Assembly: GCA_025934495.1 (NCBI GenBank)
Contig: JAICXY010000002.1
Location: forward strand, 1-64,000
DNA from: Candidatus Nitrosocosmicus sp.
Lineage (GTDB): Archaea > Thermoproteota > Nitrososphaeria > Nitrososphaerales > Nitrososphaeraceae
Length of the DNA: 64,000 nt
Reading direction: 5' to 3'
Under the pieces are notes generated by a model. It was not told where the DNA came from. It did no database searches and was given only the letters and a program-made list of their open reading frames with translations. Below, piece after piece: positions 51,891 through 62,233 of this stretch (within the stretch, counting starts at the first letter, position 1; each line of letters opens with the position of its first letter). The position numbers and the translations under genes were made by a program.

Positions 51891-53798
51891 TTGAGCTTTG
51901 GAAATATTTTTTGTAACCAAATGGCTTTGAAAATGACATCATTAGCCGCAGTTTTGTTAAATTTGTTTATAATAATGGTGGTTGTTGTTGTTGTTGTTAT
52001 CGGTATTTTGTCTTGTATTAATTTTACTTTTTTATCATCTATGGGCATATCTACAAATTTAGGAGGAGGAGGAGGAGGAGAGCATCATCATTCTCAACAG
52101 CAATTAAAATATATAGACAACAAGAATATTTCTCAAAGCAAAATACTTTCTGATCACATACTTCTAAATAAACAAAGTATTGGTCCATTTTCGCCATCAA
52201 AAGCATTTGATACTTACCATGACAATGGAGATTCAAAAGACAAGAATAACTGGATAACCATAAATCACGATATATACGGAACTAGATATAGCAACCAGAC
52301 AGTAATCGAAAAAGACAATGTAGCCAACTTACAGATAAAATGGAGATTAATCAACGATGTAGAAATTCAAGATTCACCTATAATCATTGGCGACAAAGGT
52401 TACGTTCAAGATTATGCTGGCAATATTATAGCATTTGATAATGGAAATGGAAAAGTTTTGTGGAAAGTTCATGTTGGTACCGGTCCAACCATGGGTTTGA
52501 CCTTTAATAGCGGAATTGTATTTGCTTCTACTGGGTATAATGCAACGGTTGTTGCAGTTAATGCTACAGATGGTAAAATTGTATGGCAATCATCACTGCT
52601 TGGCAATCCCAAAACAGGTTATAACATTCCTTCTGTTCCTATCGTATGGAAAGATTTTGTAGTCGTAGGTTCAGCAGCAGGTGGTGATGTCGCTAATGGT
52701 GTTGGATATGTACAGGGAAACATCACAGCACTTAATGCCACTGATGGTAAAATAAAGTGGAACAGACAGACCACATCAGGTGAATGGGTTAAACACGGCA
52801 AAGCACCTCCTTTCAATGGGGATGCATCAGCTTGGTCGGATGGAGCACTTGATCCAGAAACAGGAATTATATATATGCCATTAGGAAGCCCATCTCCTAA
52901 CTTCAATGCCAGTACAAGACAACAGACACCTAACCTATATGCAAATCACATGATAGCTGTAAACATTAATAATGGAAACATAGTATGGGCAACTCCATTC
53001 ATAGATTATGGCACGGCATTACCCGTAAAAGTTCCTGATACACATGATTGGGATACTTCTTGGGGTAGTAGCATAAGCAAGGTTACTTTTGACAATGGAA
53101 CACAAAAAAAGATAATCATAGGTCATGATAAGATGGGAAACATTATGGCAATGGACGCATCCACAGGAAAAGTAATATGGTGGAACACTCTAGGAACTCA
53201 AAACAATACTGATGCAATTCCATCTTCCAAAGGCAGTGGCATGATATGGTCATATGGTATATTCAATTATCATGCAGTAGATAATAGTGATGGCACACTA
53301 TATATTGCCGCTACTAATAGAGGTGTAAATTATTTCACAGATAGTGATGAAGGAGGAGGGGTTGCAGGACATAGAATAGCTGCTCCACACACTATAGAAC
53401 AAGGTTTACTTAATGGAACGATTGCTGCAATGGATTTAAAAACAGGAAAAGTAAAGTGGCAATATAAAACAGAATTTCCACCAAGGGTTTCTCCACTAGT
53501 TACCAATAACATTTTATTTGCAGGTTATATACCTTTTTCAGAAAATATAAAAGAAAACACAAAACATGTTACAACAACAAAGTCTGGTGTAATTTTGGCA
53601 TTAGACAAACAAACCGGTAAGAAACTTTGGGAATTTGATGTCCATGCGCCAATAAGTCCAGTAGGTCCATCTATAGGAAATGGGATGCTTTTTGTACCAA
53701 CAGGCAAGATACAAATAGGTGATTTTGGCAAATCTAAAGGCTCATTTCCACAAGGAGCAGTAGGACAAGGCTCTATAGTAGCTTTTGGACTTCCATAA
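51891..53798 (+). CDS. PQQ-type quinoprotein (beta-propeller dehydrogenase-like), secreted or membrane-anchored
   Basis: N-terminal TM; repeated tryptophan-docking motifs ALNATDGKIKW, AMDASTGKVIWW, AMDLKTGKVKWQY, ALDKQTGKKLWEF; TRYSNQTVIEKDNVANLQIKW. Confidence 0.85.
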   Translation: MSFGNIFCNQMALKMTSLAAVLLNLFIIMVVVVVVVIGILSCINFTFLSSMGISTNLGGGGGGEHHHSQQQLKYIDNKNISQSKILSDHILLNKQSIGPFSPSKAFDTYHDNGDSKDKNNWITINHDIYGTRYSNQTVIEKDNVANLQIKWRLINDVEIQDSPIIIGDKGYVQDYAGNIIAFDNGNGKVLWKVHVGTGPTMGLTFNSGIVFASTGYNATVVAVNATDGKIVWQSSLLGNPKTGYNIPSVPIVWKDFVVVGSAAGGDVANGVGYVQGNITALNATDGKIKWNRQTTSGEWVKHGKAPPFNGDASAWSDGALDPETGIIYMPLGSPSPNFNASTRQQTPNLYANHMIAVNINNGNIVWATPFIDYGTALPVKVPDTHDWDTSWGSSISKVTFDNGTQKKIIIGHDKMGNIMAMDASTGKVIWWNTLGTQNNTDAIPSSKGSGMIWSYGIFNYHAVDNSDGTLYIAATNRGVNYFTDSDEGGGVAGHRIAAPHTIEQGLLNGTIAAMDLKTGKVKWQYKTEFPPRVSPLVTNNILFAGYIPFSENIKENTKHVTTTKSGVILALDKQTGKKLWEFDVHAPISPVGPSIGNGMLFVPTGKIQIGDFGKSKGSFPQGAVGQGSIVAFGLP

Positions 53799-54153
53799 CT
53801 AACTCTATATAAAGTTTTGTCGATAGCTCAAAGGAACCTCATATATTGATTTTAATCTATTAATAAAAGAATAAAATATAATTTAAATAGAAGGTATTGT
53901 AGAATTCTGGGTAAGCATCTCTTGTATTATAAAAAAACATAAAATTGGATTCTCTAGGAATTTTCTTTTGATATTTGAAATAATATTTATTTGTAATTTT
54001 TGACCAATGGTTGTTGTTTTCCGGAGGAGTGAAACAATCAACGAAATCTTATCTATTACAAAAAAATTAATTCAAATAATTAATCTTAATTATTTCTTGC
54101 ACTCGAGATAGATAGACCAAATTTTAAAAGTAAGAATGTAATTTACTAAACAG

Positions 54154-54669
54154 ATGTCAAATAAATTCCGAGTAGTAATTCCTATTATACTTATTATATG
54201 CGTTATAACTGTAATTAGTAACAGTTCCAACATTTTTGCAATATCCAATGATACAATTTCCATTCATCTATCAAAAGGATATGTCGATGGACGATTAGCA
54301 TTTTTTATTGCAACTGATTCATCAGATAATCAAACAGCTGCTTCAATAAATGATAGTTTTGGACATAGAATAAACTTTGCACCCATCTTATCATCTATTC
54401 CAAAATTATACATTCAACAAGGATATGATTTTATTAATGGAATAAAGGGAGAGGGACCTTTTGGATTTCAACTTCCTATTGCATCTGCTCTACCAGGAGA
54501 TAAATATTATAGTCCATTGGTTCAACTCAATTTTATAAAGTGGAATAAAAATGCAAATGCTAGACTATTAAAATCATCTGAGGAAATCGGACAAGCCCAA
54601 AGAAATAATGAACTTCAAATTATAAAAACAAATATCATTATAAATAGTCCTGCAGTTATGCAAAAGTAA
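54154..54669 (+). CDS. Secreted hypothetical protein (171 aa)
   Basis: N-terminal signal FRVVIPIILIICVITVISNSSNIFA; extracellular-type composition. Confidence 0.55.
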   Translation: MSNKFRVVIPIILIICVITVISNSSNIFAISNDTISIHLSKGYVDGRLAFFIATDSSDNQTAASINDSFGHRINFAPILSSIPKLYIQQGYDFINGIKGEGPFGFQLPIASALPGDKYYSPLVQLNFIKWNKNANARLLKSSEEIGQAQRNNELQIIKTNIIINSPAVMQK

Positions 54670-55289
54670 TTTTTGTAAATGCACAAGTACAAATATCTGG
54701 GATAAAAGAATATTTTATCTTTTAGGAGATTGTATTATATTATTTCAATGTTTTTCAGAGTTTACTTTTTGTCATTTTCCCAAGGTGCAAGATTATGTTT
54801 GCAGTACTAGTTTCTTTTGAAAATAATACAAAATTGCCTATCATATACATTTTATCACGAACATTATAGAATATTCACCATAAAATTGTAGTATGCTTCA
54901 GATAATCCGGATTGGGTGTAAAGTGGGATCAACATTTGGTGATAGATAGGATCTATCAATGTATACCATTATTATAATCCGTTATGAAAACTCCGACAAT
55001 CATGCATGTATTAAAAAATACCTGATGGGATAAAAATTAATTTTATGAAACAAAAACATTCATTACATACACATATACATATTATCAGACAAAATGCCTT
55101 ATTCTATTTGTTAAACGGTTACAAATTAAGTCTTATTGAAATATCCTAATGAATATTTAACAAAATTGTAAATCGAGTAAATGTTTTATAATTATAATAA
55201 AAATTCAAAATATAACACATTGGAATAATCTCAAAATATTCTGAAAATAAATTATAAATTGAAAAAGATAGAATAATACAAATCACTTT

Positions 55290-55462
55290 AAGAGCTATGT
55301 GTAAACAAAAGTACATCCTATTGTAAAATATTTGTAATCACTGCCATGATTTTTATTAGATATACTCGTCCACTTGCTGCCAATTGCTTGTCATAGTTAA
55401 GAATGACAAGCTAAAGATGTTATGACAATATAGGAAAACATAGCATATATTATACAGAACTT
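55290..55462 (+). repeat. Dispersed repeat family R3, copy 2
   Basis: gtaaacaaaagtacatcctattgtaaaatatttgtaatc...gatttttattagatatactcg...aattgcttgtcatagttaagaatg...gaaaacatagcatatattatacag aligns with the reverse complement of 46795-46998. Confidence 0.6.
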
Positions 55463-55564
55463 AAGCTTTTTGTATAAATTTACTATGATTTTCATTTTAA
55501 TAGTTTAGAATGTTAAAGAAAAATAAATCGAAAATCATATACCCTTTGAATATATATACTAAAA

Positions 55565-56704
55565 TTGATATTTATATTGGATGAGAGTTTTACTAAAGTT
55601 GCCGATGTAAAAGATATACCACCATCTAAGATGAAAGAAGTGGAAGTTGATGGTCATAAAATACTAATAGCAAACGTCGAGGGAAAATATTATGCAATTG
55701 GTAATATCTGTACACATGAAGGCGGCCCTCTTGCAGATGGTACTCTTTCAGGATATCAAGTAGAGTGTCCATGGCATGGCTCTAAATTTGATGTTAGAAC
55801 AGGGGAGGTTACTAATCCTCCAGCAAATGAACCAGAACTAACGTATGAAATAAAAATTGACGGTAATCAAATATTAATTAAAAGGCAAGGTGTTAGCAAA
55901 ACACCCAATGTAGAATTAGCACTTTTAGAAAAAATAAAAGTTAATGGTACTGATGTAATGTCATTTAAGTTCCGTAAACAAAATAAACAGGGAGAAGATA
56001 GAGAAGTAGAAGAGAACAACCATCAGCAGTTTACATCCTTAGAATACAAGGCAGGTCAATTTGCATTTTTTGATATTGGAGGAGTTTATAATGACCCTAA
56101 AGGTCCTGTAAGACATTTTACAATTTCATCTTCACCAACTGAGGATTTTATAATGCTAAGTACCAGAATCAGGGATTCACCATATAAACAAAGACTTGAA
56201 ACATTAGAAGAGGGCACTACGGTAAAGATTAGAGGTCCAGAAGGGCAATTTGTATTACCTGAGGATTATTCAAAGACTACCGCAGTGATATTTCTCTCCG
56301 GTGGTATAGGTGTTACTCCATTTAGGAGTATGATAAAATATGCAACAGATAAGCAGAAACCAATAAAAATTATAATGTTTGATTCTAATAAAAATCAAGA
56401 AAATATTTTATTTAAAAAAGAATTTGATGAATGGGCAAACATAAATAAAAACATAAAGATTGTTTATACCATTACTGAAGAATATTCAAAAGAAAAATCA
56501 TCATCTTTGAATATTTGGAAAGGTGAATATGGAAGGATAGATAAAGCAATGATTTTAAAGTATATAGATAATACAGTATTAGAAAATTCAATATTTTATA
56601 TATGCGGTCCACCTGGCATGTTAAAGACTATGCAATCTTTGATCCAAGAAGAGTTAGGAATTCCGAAGGATAGAATCATGGTTGAAGAGTTTACAGGTTA
56701 TTAA
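55565..56704 (+). CDS. Rieske [2Fe-2S] domain fused to an FNR-type FAD/NAD(P) oxidoreductase
   Basis: Rieske CTHEGGPLADGTLSGYQVECPWHGSKFD; FAD-binding RHFTISSSP; VIFLSGGIGVTPFRSMI; IFYICGPPGMLKTMQ. Confidence 0.88.
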   Translation: MIFILDESFTKVADVKDIPPSKMKEVEVDGHKILIANVEGKYYAIGNICTHEGGPLADGTLSGYQVECPWHGSKFDVRTGEVTNPPANEPELTYEIKIDGNQILIKRQGVSKTPNVELALLEKIKVNGTDVMSFKFRKQNKQGEDREVEENNHQQFTSLEYKAGQFAFFDIGGVYNDPKGPVRHFTISSSPTEDFIMLSTRIRDSPYKQRLETLEEGTTVKIRGPEGQFVLPEDYSKTTAVIFLSGGIGVTPFRSMIKYATDKQKPIKIIMFDSNKNQENILFKKEFDEWANINKNIKIVYTITEEYSKEKSSSLNIWKGEYGRIDKAMILKYIDNTVLENSIFYICGPPGMLKTMQSLIQEELGIPKDRIMVEEFTGY

Positions 56705-57299
56705 TAATGTCATTTATTTTAAATTTAGAATATTATTTATTTTGTTTTTCCAAAGTTTTTGAATAAACCATTATTTTACTATGGATACAAAATAAAGAAA
56801 AAATCAGCAAATATATAAATTGAGAAAAGCAGTACTAAAAGTAACAACCTGTTTTTTTAAAAGGTAACTTACTATAATATCAAATATCAAACATATTACG
56901 ATTATAGCAATCCAATCCTCTTTTGTTAAAGAATTATTAAATATAATACTTAATTGCATTGTTACAATAATTAAAAGTATGACTGTACATCACCATTCTC
57001 AACAAATACAAATGAACGAATTAGACATAGGCAGTAAATACTAATTATTGAATAAAATCTTAATAGAAATAATTATTCATAATCTTTTCGCAAAGACAAA
57101 CTTGCGGTGTTACTTTTTTCTTTTCTTTAAAATAAAGATAATGCATATACACTATTATGGGATATTGTATAATTTTTTTATATAATCTAAAGAATTAATA
57201 CAAATAAAAGGCCCTTATTTTAAGGTAAAATATATAGATTTAATACAACATATCTTTATAACTTAGGATTAGAACACCTTTACAAAAATAGGTTATGGA

Positions 57300-57886
57300 T
57301 ATACTTGTTTTTTTATGACTATTATTTAGAAGTGCTGTAAAAGCATTATCTTTTTTGCACATATTAAAAAAGTCACTTTCTATCTGGAATTGGATTTAAA
57401 AGTACAAATCACGGAAATATTAAAAGAATAAGAAAATCCAAAAAACATAATTGATGAAACTGAAACAAAGGCAGGCTCTTCTGAATTAATATGGCTTTGA
57501 TGGATAGTTATAGAACCAAAGCATAAAGAAATTCTTTCATTTCAGACATCAATAGAGCGAAATACGAAATATGTTTGTGGCGGAGGGGATTCTGTCTAAA
57601 GTTGTAGAAGAGTATGGGAAATATCAAGTTTCATCAGACGATGGTAGTATTCGGCATCCATCGCAAGCATGTAAATTCTTGAATCTACATCATCATATTC
57701 ATTCTTCTTTTGAAAAAAGCCTCATTGAAAGAACAATGCAATACATAAAAGATAGAATAGAAAGTTTTGATGGTGATTATTTTCCTTGTAAAGAGAACAA
57801 GTGTATATTACATCATATAGAACAATGGATTAATCTATTCATTGATCAACACAATAAAAAAATAATACCCTAAGTTAACAGGGCAC
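57300..57886 (+). pseudogene. IS6-like transposase remnant (copy E); C-terminal ORF 57571..57873 open
   Basis: MFVAEGILSKVVEEYGKYQVSSDDGSIRHPSQACKFLNLHHHIHSSFEKSLIERTMQYIKDRIESFDGDYFPC: DDG and E(KSLIER) of a DDE catalytic core; ends cctaagttaacagggc. Confidence 0.7.
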
Positions 57887-57934
57887 AATAAAATATTAAA
57901 AATAATTTGGTTAGTAGATTATTTTTGTTTATTA

Positions 57935-58648
57935 TTATCTATTTTGACTATATGTTGTAGTGGAAGAAACTGTATTGTCCTGATTATCTTGATGATGTAT
58001 ATCTTCACATACTCTTGCATTTCTTTTACCAATTTCTGCTAATTGTTTAAAGTGTTCTTTTGTAGTATTAGCTAAATTTTTAAATGAATCAACATTTGCA
58101 AAGGCAAGGTCATTGAACATTCTGTTAGCTGCCATAGTATTTTCTGCATAATTGCTAACTACTTTTGAATACATTTCTGGAAGTTTCTTACCAATGTAAT
58201 CTTGGTTATTCCATGCATTGTTATTCATATTTTCAACATATGGAGTAAATATAGATTGAAAGGAGTTTAGTGCTTGTTTTTGATATTCAATATAGCTATC
58301 TGCTATTTCTTTTGTTGCTTGGATTGCATGCTCCTGTGCATCACTAATAGATTGAGTGTAACGTGGAATTTGACCTCTAGCTTCATCCAAGTTTTTTTGG
58401 ATATTTCTTTTGGTTTCATCTAAAGATTGTTCAATGGATTGTTTATTCTCTTCAGCATGTCTATTAAAAGATGATTGTCGAGAATGGTTATTACTACTTT
58501 GACCAAAATTATCATTATTAGAGACGCTAGTGGTACCTTCTGTTGTTGATATCGTAGTGTCTTTTTTATCTTGTTTAGACATCAATATAATATAACCGCT
58601 ATAGTATTTAAATGGTAACAAATGGTTTAAAAGCCTTTTAAATACCAC
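57935..58648 (-). CDS. Phasin-like coiled-coil protein (start may be the Met at about 58582)
   Basis: QEHAIQATKEIADSYIEYQKQALNSFQSIFTPYVENMNN...YSKVVSNYAENTMAANRMFNDLAFANVDSFKNLANTTKEHFKQLAEIGKRNAR resembles PHA-granule phasin-like helices. Confidence 0.55.
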   Translation of the reverse strand: MVFKRLLNHLLPFKYYSGYIILMSKQDKKDTTISTTEGTTSVSNNDNFGQSSNNHSRQSSFNRHAEENKQSIEQSLDETKRNIQKNLDEARGQIPRYTQSISDAQEHAIQATKEIADSYIEYQKQALNSFQSIFTPYVENMNNNAWNNQDYIGKKLPEMYSKVVSNYAENTMAANRMFNDLAFANVDSFKNLANTTKEHFKQLAEIGKRNARVCEDIHHQDNQDNTVSSTTTYSQNR

Positions 58649-58984
58649 AATTTGTCAATTACTTCAACAGTAAATAGAAAGTTTTTAAGGTATTATAAAA
58701 ATACGCAAATATAAAAATTATGGATACATTTTATCATTATAAGAAATAATGTTCAAACTAACAGGAATTATTACCTACTATATCATTTAGCTTATGTATT
58801 CAAACTTTATCAAAAATTTTCCCTATGTTTTAGAAATTCCTAGTTTGTGTACTTATACTAATTGGTATAGTACGATATAAATTTACAATAAGGACATCAT
58901 TATCTTAAATTATTTGTTCTTTATTATGATATTTCACAAAAAATTAAGCCAAATCTTTTATGCTTTAATTTATATTTACTCATT

Positions 58985-59600
58985 TTCAAGGGAATCAATC
59001 ATCAAAGCATTTCCAAAGTCTATCCTTATAGACTGCTAAATTGTTCTTTCAATAATGCTTTTTTCTAAAAAGAAATAATACAATGATTCAGTTTCAAAAA
59101 CTGGTAAGATTGCAAGTGGATACACCATTCCATCACCATCCGTAGAAACTAGGTGCCCTCCATATTAATTTACAATATTCTAAAGAAAACATTCTGCGGC
59201 TACCACAAATATATTTTTAGTTCATTTTACACACTGATTGAAAGAATTCCTTTATCTTTTGTCGATTCGATAATAATGAATCCTCAAAGCCATAATAATA
59301 ATTAGCCTTGTTTATAGCAGTTCCATCACTTTGTATAAAATGATATTCGAGAGTCGTCTTTTTCTATGTATATTTTCTATTTTCTATGATTTGTATTTAT
59401 CAAACTAATTCCAAACTGAAACAAGATTACATTACATCTTCATTATATTCAAAAAAGAAAGATGATGCCTTTACAGTACTTCTAAATAATAGTCATAAAA
59501 AAACAAGTATATCCATAACCTATTTTTGTGAAGATGTTCTACAAGATCTATAAAGGAATTTAGGCATATTCGGGCTACAGATTTTTCCCAAAGTCGAGTC
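58985..59600 (-). pseudogene. Degenerate IS6-like transposase remnant (copy F)
   Basis: ctaaattgttctttcaataatgctttttt...cagtttcaaaaactggtaagattgcaagtggatacaccattccatcaccatccgtagaaac. Confidence 0.6.
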
Positions 59601-59670
59601 TAAAAACAAATTATTTGAATAAAGATATTTTTTAAAAAAATTATCATTGTATACAGATATTTTTATGAAC

Positions 59671-60342
59671 CTACGTATGTGGGTGTTTATCATGATTCAT
59701 TATAGTAAAAAGAGCTGCATTTTTTGCACCAAATTCTGCTTTAAGCAATTCTTGGTTATCACTTCCTATAATTATAACATCACCATCTTCAGGTTGTAAA
59801 TGATATATTAGAAACTTGGCAATATCTGGTTCTACTTTTTGAAGTAAATCATCATCTAGGGCAGAAGAGGAAGAGACTCCAGGCATGACAAATTTATAAT
59901 TCCTATAAATTAGTGTTGTAGCACCCAATGCCCCTACTTTTATTGCAGCATCTCTTTGCTCTATGCCGGTATTGATAGCAAAACTAGCTTGCTTTAACAA
60001 TAATACATAATTGAATTTACCTAATGCGATAGAACATATCGGCATATCAATTTCTGCAGGTATGGAGTTTACAAGCACACCCGCCATTATTTTCCCCTTT
60101 TCTGTCAAAGTAGTTCCATGGTTTGTAGAACTAATCAAATTCTGCATTTTCAAATGTTTTACTAATGTTCTTACAGAACCTTCACCAAGAGATAATTTTT
60201 CGCATAATAAGGCTCTACTTATATGTTCATTTTTACTTAAAAGTTGAAATACTTTAAAAATATGCACTAGTTCAAAAGATAGCATCCTACTTGGAGCATA
60301 TCGACTTGCAATTTGGGTTAATGCCTTAACATACATATGCAT
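59671..60342 (-). CDS. wHTH regulator with C-terminal effector-like domain
   Basis: ISRALLCEKLSLGEGSVRTLVKHLKMQNLISSTNHGTTLTEKGKIMAGVL (wHTH), then DMPICSIALGKFNYVLLLKQAS...GIEQRDAAIKVGALGATTLIYRNYKFVMPG. Confidence 0.65.
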   Translation of the reverse strand: MHMYVKALTQIASRYAPSRMLSFELVHIFKVFQLLSKNEHISRALLCEKLSLGEGSVRTLVKHLKMQNLISSTNHGTTLTEKGKIMAGVLVNSIPAEIDMPICSIALGKFNYVLLLKQASFAINTGIEQRDAAIKVGALGATTLIYRNYKFVMPGVSSSSALDDDLLQKVEPDIAKFLIYHLQPEDGDVIIIGSDNQELLKAEFGAKNAALFTIMNHDKHPHT

Positions 60343-60397
60343 TTTTTATCTATCCTAGAAGGTACACTCTATAAGATTATTGAGACATCCTCTCATT

Positions 60398-60445
60398 TAA
60401 TTTTATTTATTCATTTATTCATTTACTCATTTATTCATTTATTTA
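60398..60445. repeat. Degenerate 8-bp tandem repeat (ATTTATTC-like) between divergent regulator and NiCoT genes
   Basis: ttaattttatttattcatttattcatttactcatttattcatttatttatg. Confidence 0.7.
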
Positions 60446-60546
60446 TGTAATACTTTCGATTGTTGGATAAACCAACCGCCAGTTTATATAGATGAAAAAA
60501 TAAGCAGATTATGGAAAAGATGAGAATAACTGGAGAAATAATATAA

Positions 60547-61446
60547 ATGCCCACTACAGATTTGAGAACATTCCTTGAAGTATCTATTCCATCTATGCTA
60601 ATGTTTGGAATGCGTCATGCACTAGATGTAGATCATATCACCTCGATAGATAACCTTGTAAGAATGCATAATGCAAAAAAAAGAGCTCGATGGGTTGGTC
60701 TCGGGTTTAGCATTGGTCACATACTAGCAGTATTGTCTGAAATGCTTTTGATAATATATGTGGTAGGTAGTACCACTAGTAGTAAAATAAACGAAATTTC
60801 ATTCTGGGGTGGTGTTATAGGTGCTATTTCATTAGGTGTAATTGGATCTGTCAATATATATTCAATGAAAAGGTGGGGAAAAACAGGATCCGCCATCCTT
60901 GCAAGCAAAGTAGTGACTCGCACTCATATACTAGGGCCTCTAGGTTCTGCATTTGCTACAGGGTTGGTATTTGGTATTGGATTTGATACAGCTACCCAGA
61001 TTTCTGCATTATCATTAACCGTAGTAGCATCTGCAGCACTCGGAGTTCAAATTGCACTTGCTCTCGTAGGATTTTTCGGCATTGGGATGATTTTTGTTGA
61101 TACAATAGATAGCATAGTTGTTCGCTCTGTATTTTCCAAAATACTTGACACCAAAGTATTCAAGTACATGTCATACGCACTAAGTGTGGTAGCTCTAACA
61201 GTTGCATCTCTAGAATCGTATGCCGTAATAACTAGTACAAACACAATTCCGATGTTAACTGGCCCTATTTTAGCAATAATAATTATAACTATTGCATTTG
61301 GGTATGGATTTGCAACAAGTAATAAAAGGAAAACAAAAGGTGTAGATAAAGAAATGCAACAAAATGAATTACAAAATAAAAATTTAAATCATAGTAGGAA
61401 AGATATTAATCGTGATTCTGATGATTATGAATTAAATCTATCCTAA
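60547..61446 (+). CDS. NiCoT-family nickel/cobalt transporter
   Basis: GMRHALDVDHITSIDN (NiCoT signature), GFSIGHILAV, FATGLVFGIGFDTATQI; 7-8 TM segments. Confidence 0.92.
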   Translation: MPTTDLRTFLEVSIPSMLMFGMRHALDVDHITSIDNLVRMHNAKKRARWVGLGFSIGHILAVLSEMLLIIYVVGSTTSSKINEISFWGGVIGAISLGVIGSVNIYSMKRWGKTGSAILASKVVTRTHILGPLGSAFATGLVFGIGFDTATQISALSLTVVASAALGVQIALALVGFFGIGMIFVDTIDSIVVRSVFSKILDTKVFKYMSYALSVVALTVASLESYAVITSTNTIPMLTGPILAIIIITIAFGYGFATSNKRKTKGVDKEMQQNELQNKNLNHSRKDINRDSDDYELNLS

Positions 61447-62233
61447 TTTGTCAAGAACTATAGGTTTCTTTATCACTTTTATATAATAAAATAACTTCCC
61501 TCTTCATTAAATAACATTAGGAAATATTGGTTTTAAATTACTCGCCATAATAAAAGAAGAAATGTTTCTATTACAATATGCAAACTAGTTTTAACCTTTT
61601 TTATTTAATCCAATTTGCCTTCTTCAAATTGCAGTTTTTATAATTACTGTACTTTTATGATACAGTGCAAAGTAACTCCTTGTTTCATCATTTGCCATTT
61701 TTTATTGGTATTTTAGCAAAACAGTTATGCAATATATACCCTATCGTCATTCCCTTAAAGATACAAATGTGGTATTAGGGAATGATTTCTTTCTTATAGG
61801 TATTGCATGCTCATAATTATATATTTTTGATTCTCAAAAAGATCTTAACTGTTAAACAGATCTTTTCTTATTTCTCTTCTTATTTTCAAAAATTTTTTTT
61901 ATAACTTGGTTAGCAATTATCATCGAAATGGCTGTTGCTATCTTTCCCTTTATCGTCATAAAATATAGTAAATGAAATGATTTATTAACCTTTTACAGGA
62001 AAGTTTTATTAAATAGATAACAATTATTAAGTCTCCGAAAGCAAATGCTTGATGGGAAATTCCCATAATAACCGAATTGAGATAATTATTATTGGTTATA
62101 AAATAACCATAAATTTCGATACATTATAGTACAAATTATAAAGCGAGATACTATTATTATCAGTAATAGGAAGAATGGTAAGTTATATCACATTAAACAT
62201 ATTAATTTAAGAATTCAGTAAAGCGAGTTGTAA

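Noticed and set aside
52051-53731. Several minus-strand ORFs inside the quinoprotein gene
   Set aside because: Shadow ORFs opposite a long, strongly supported CDS.
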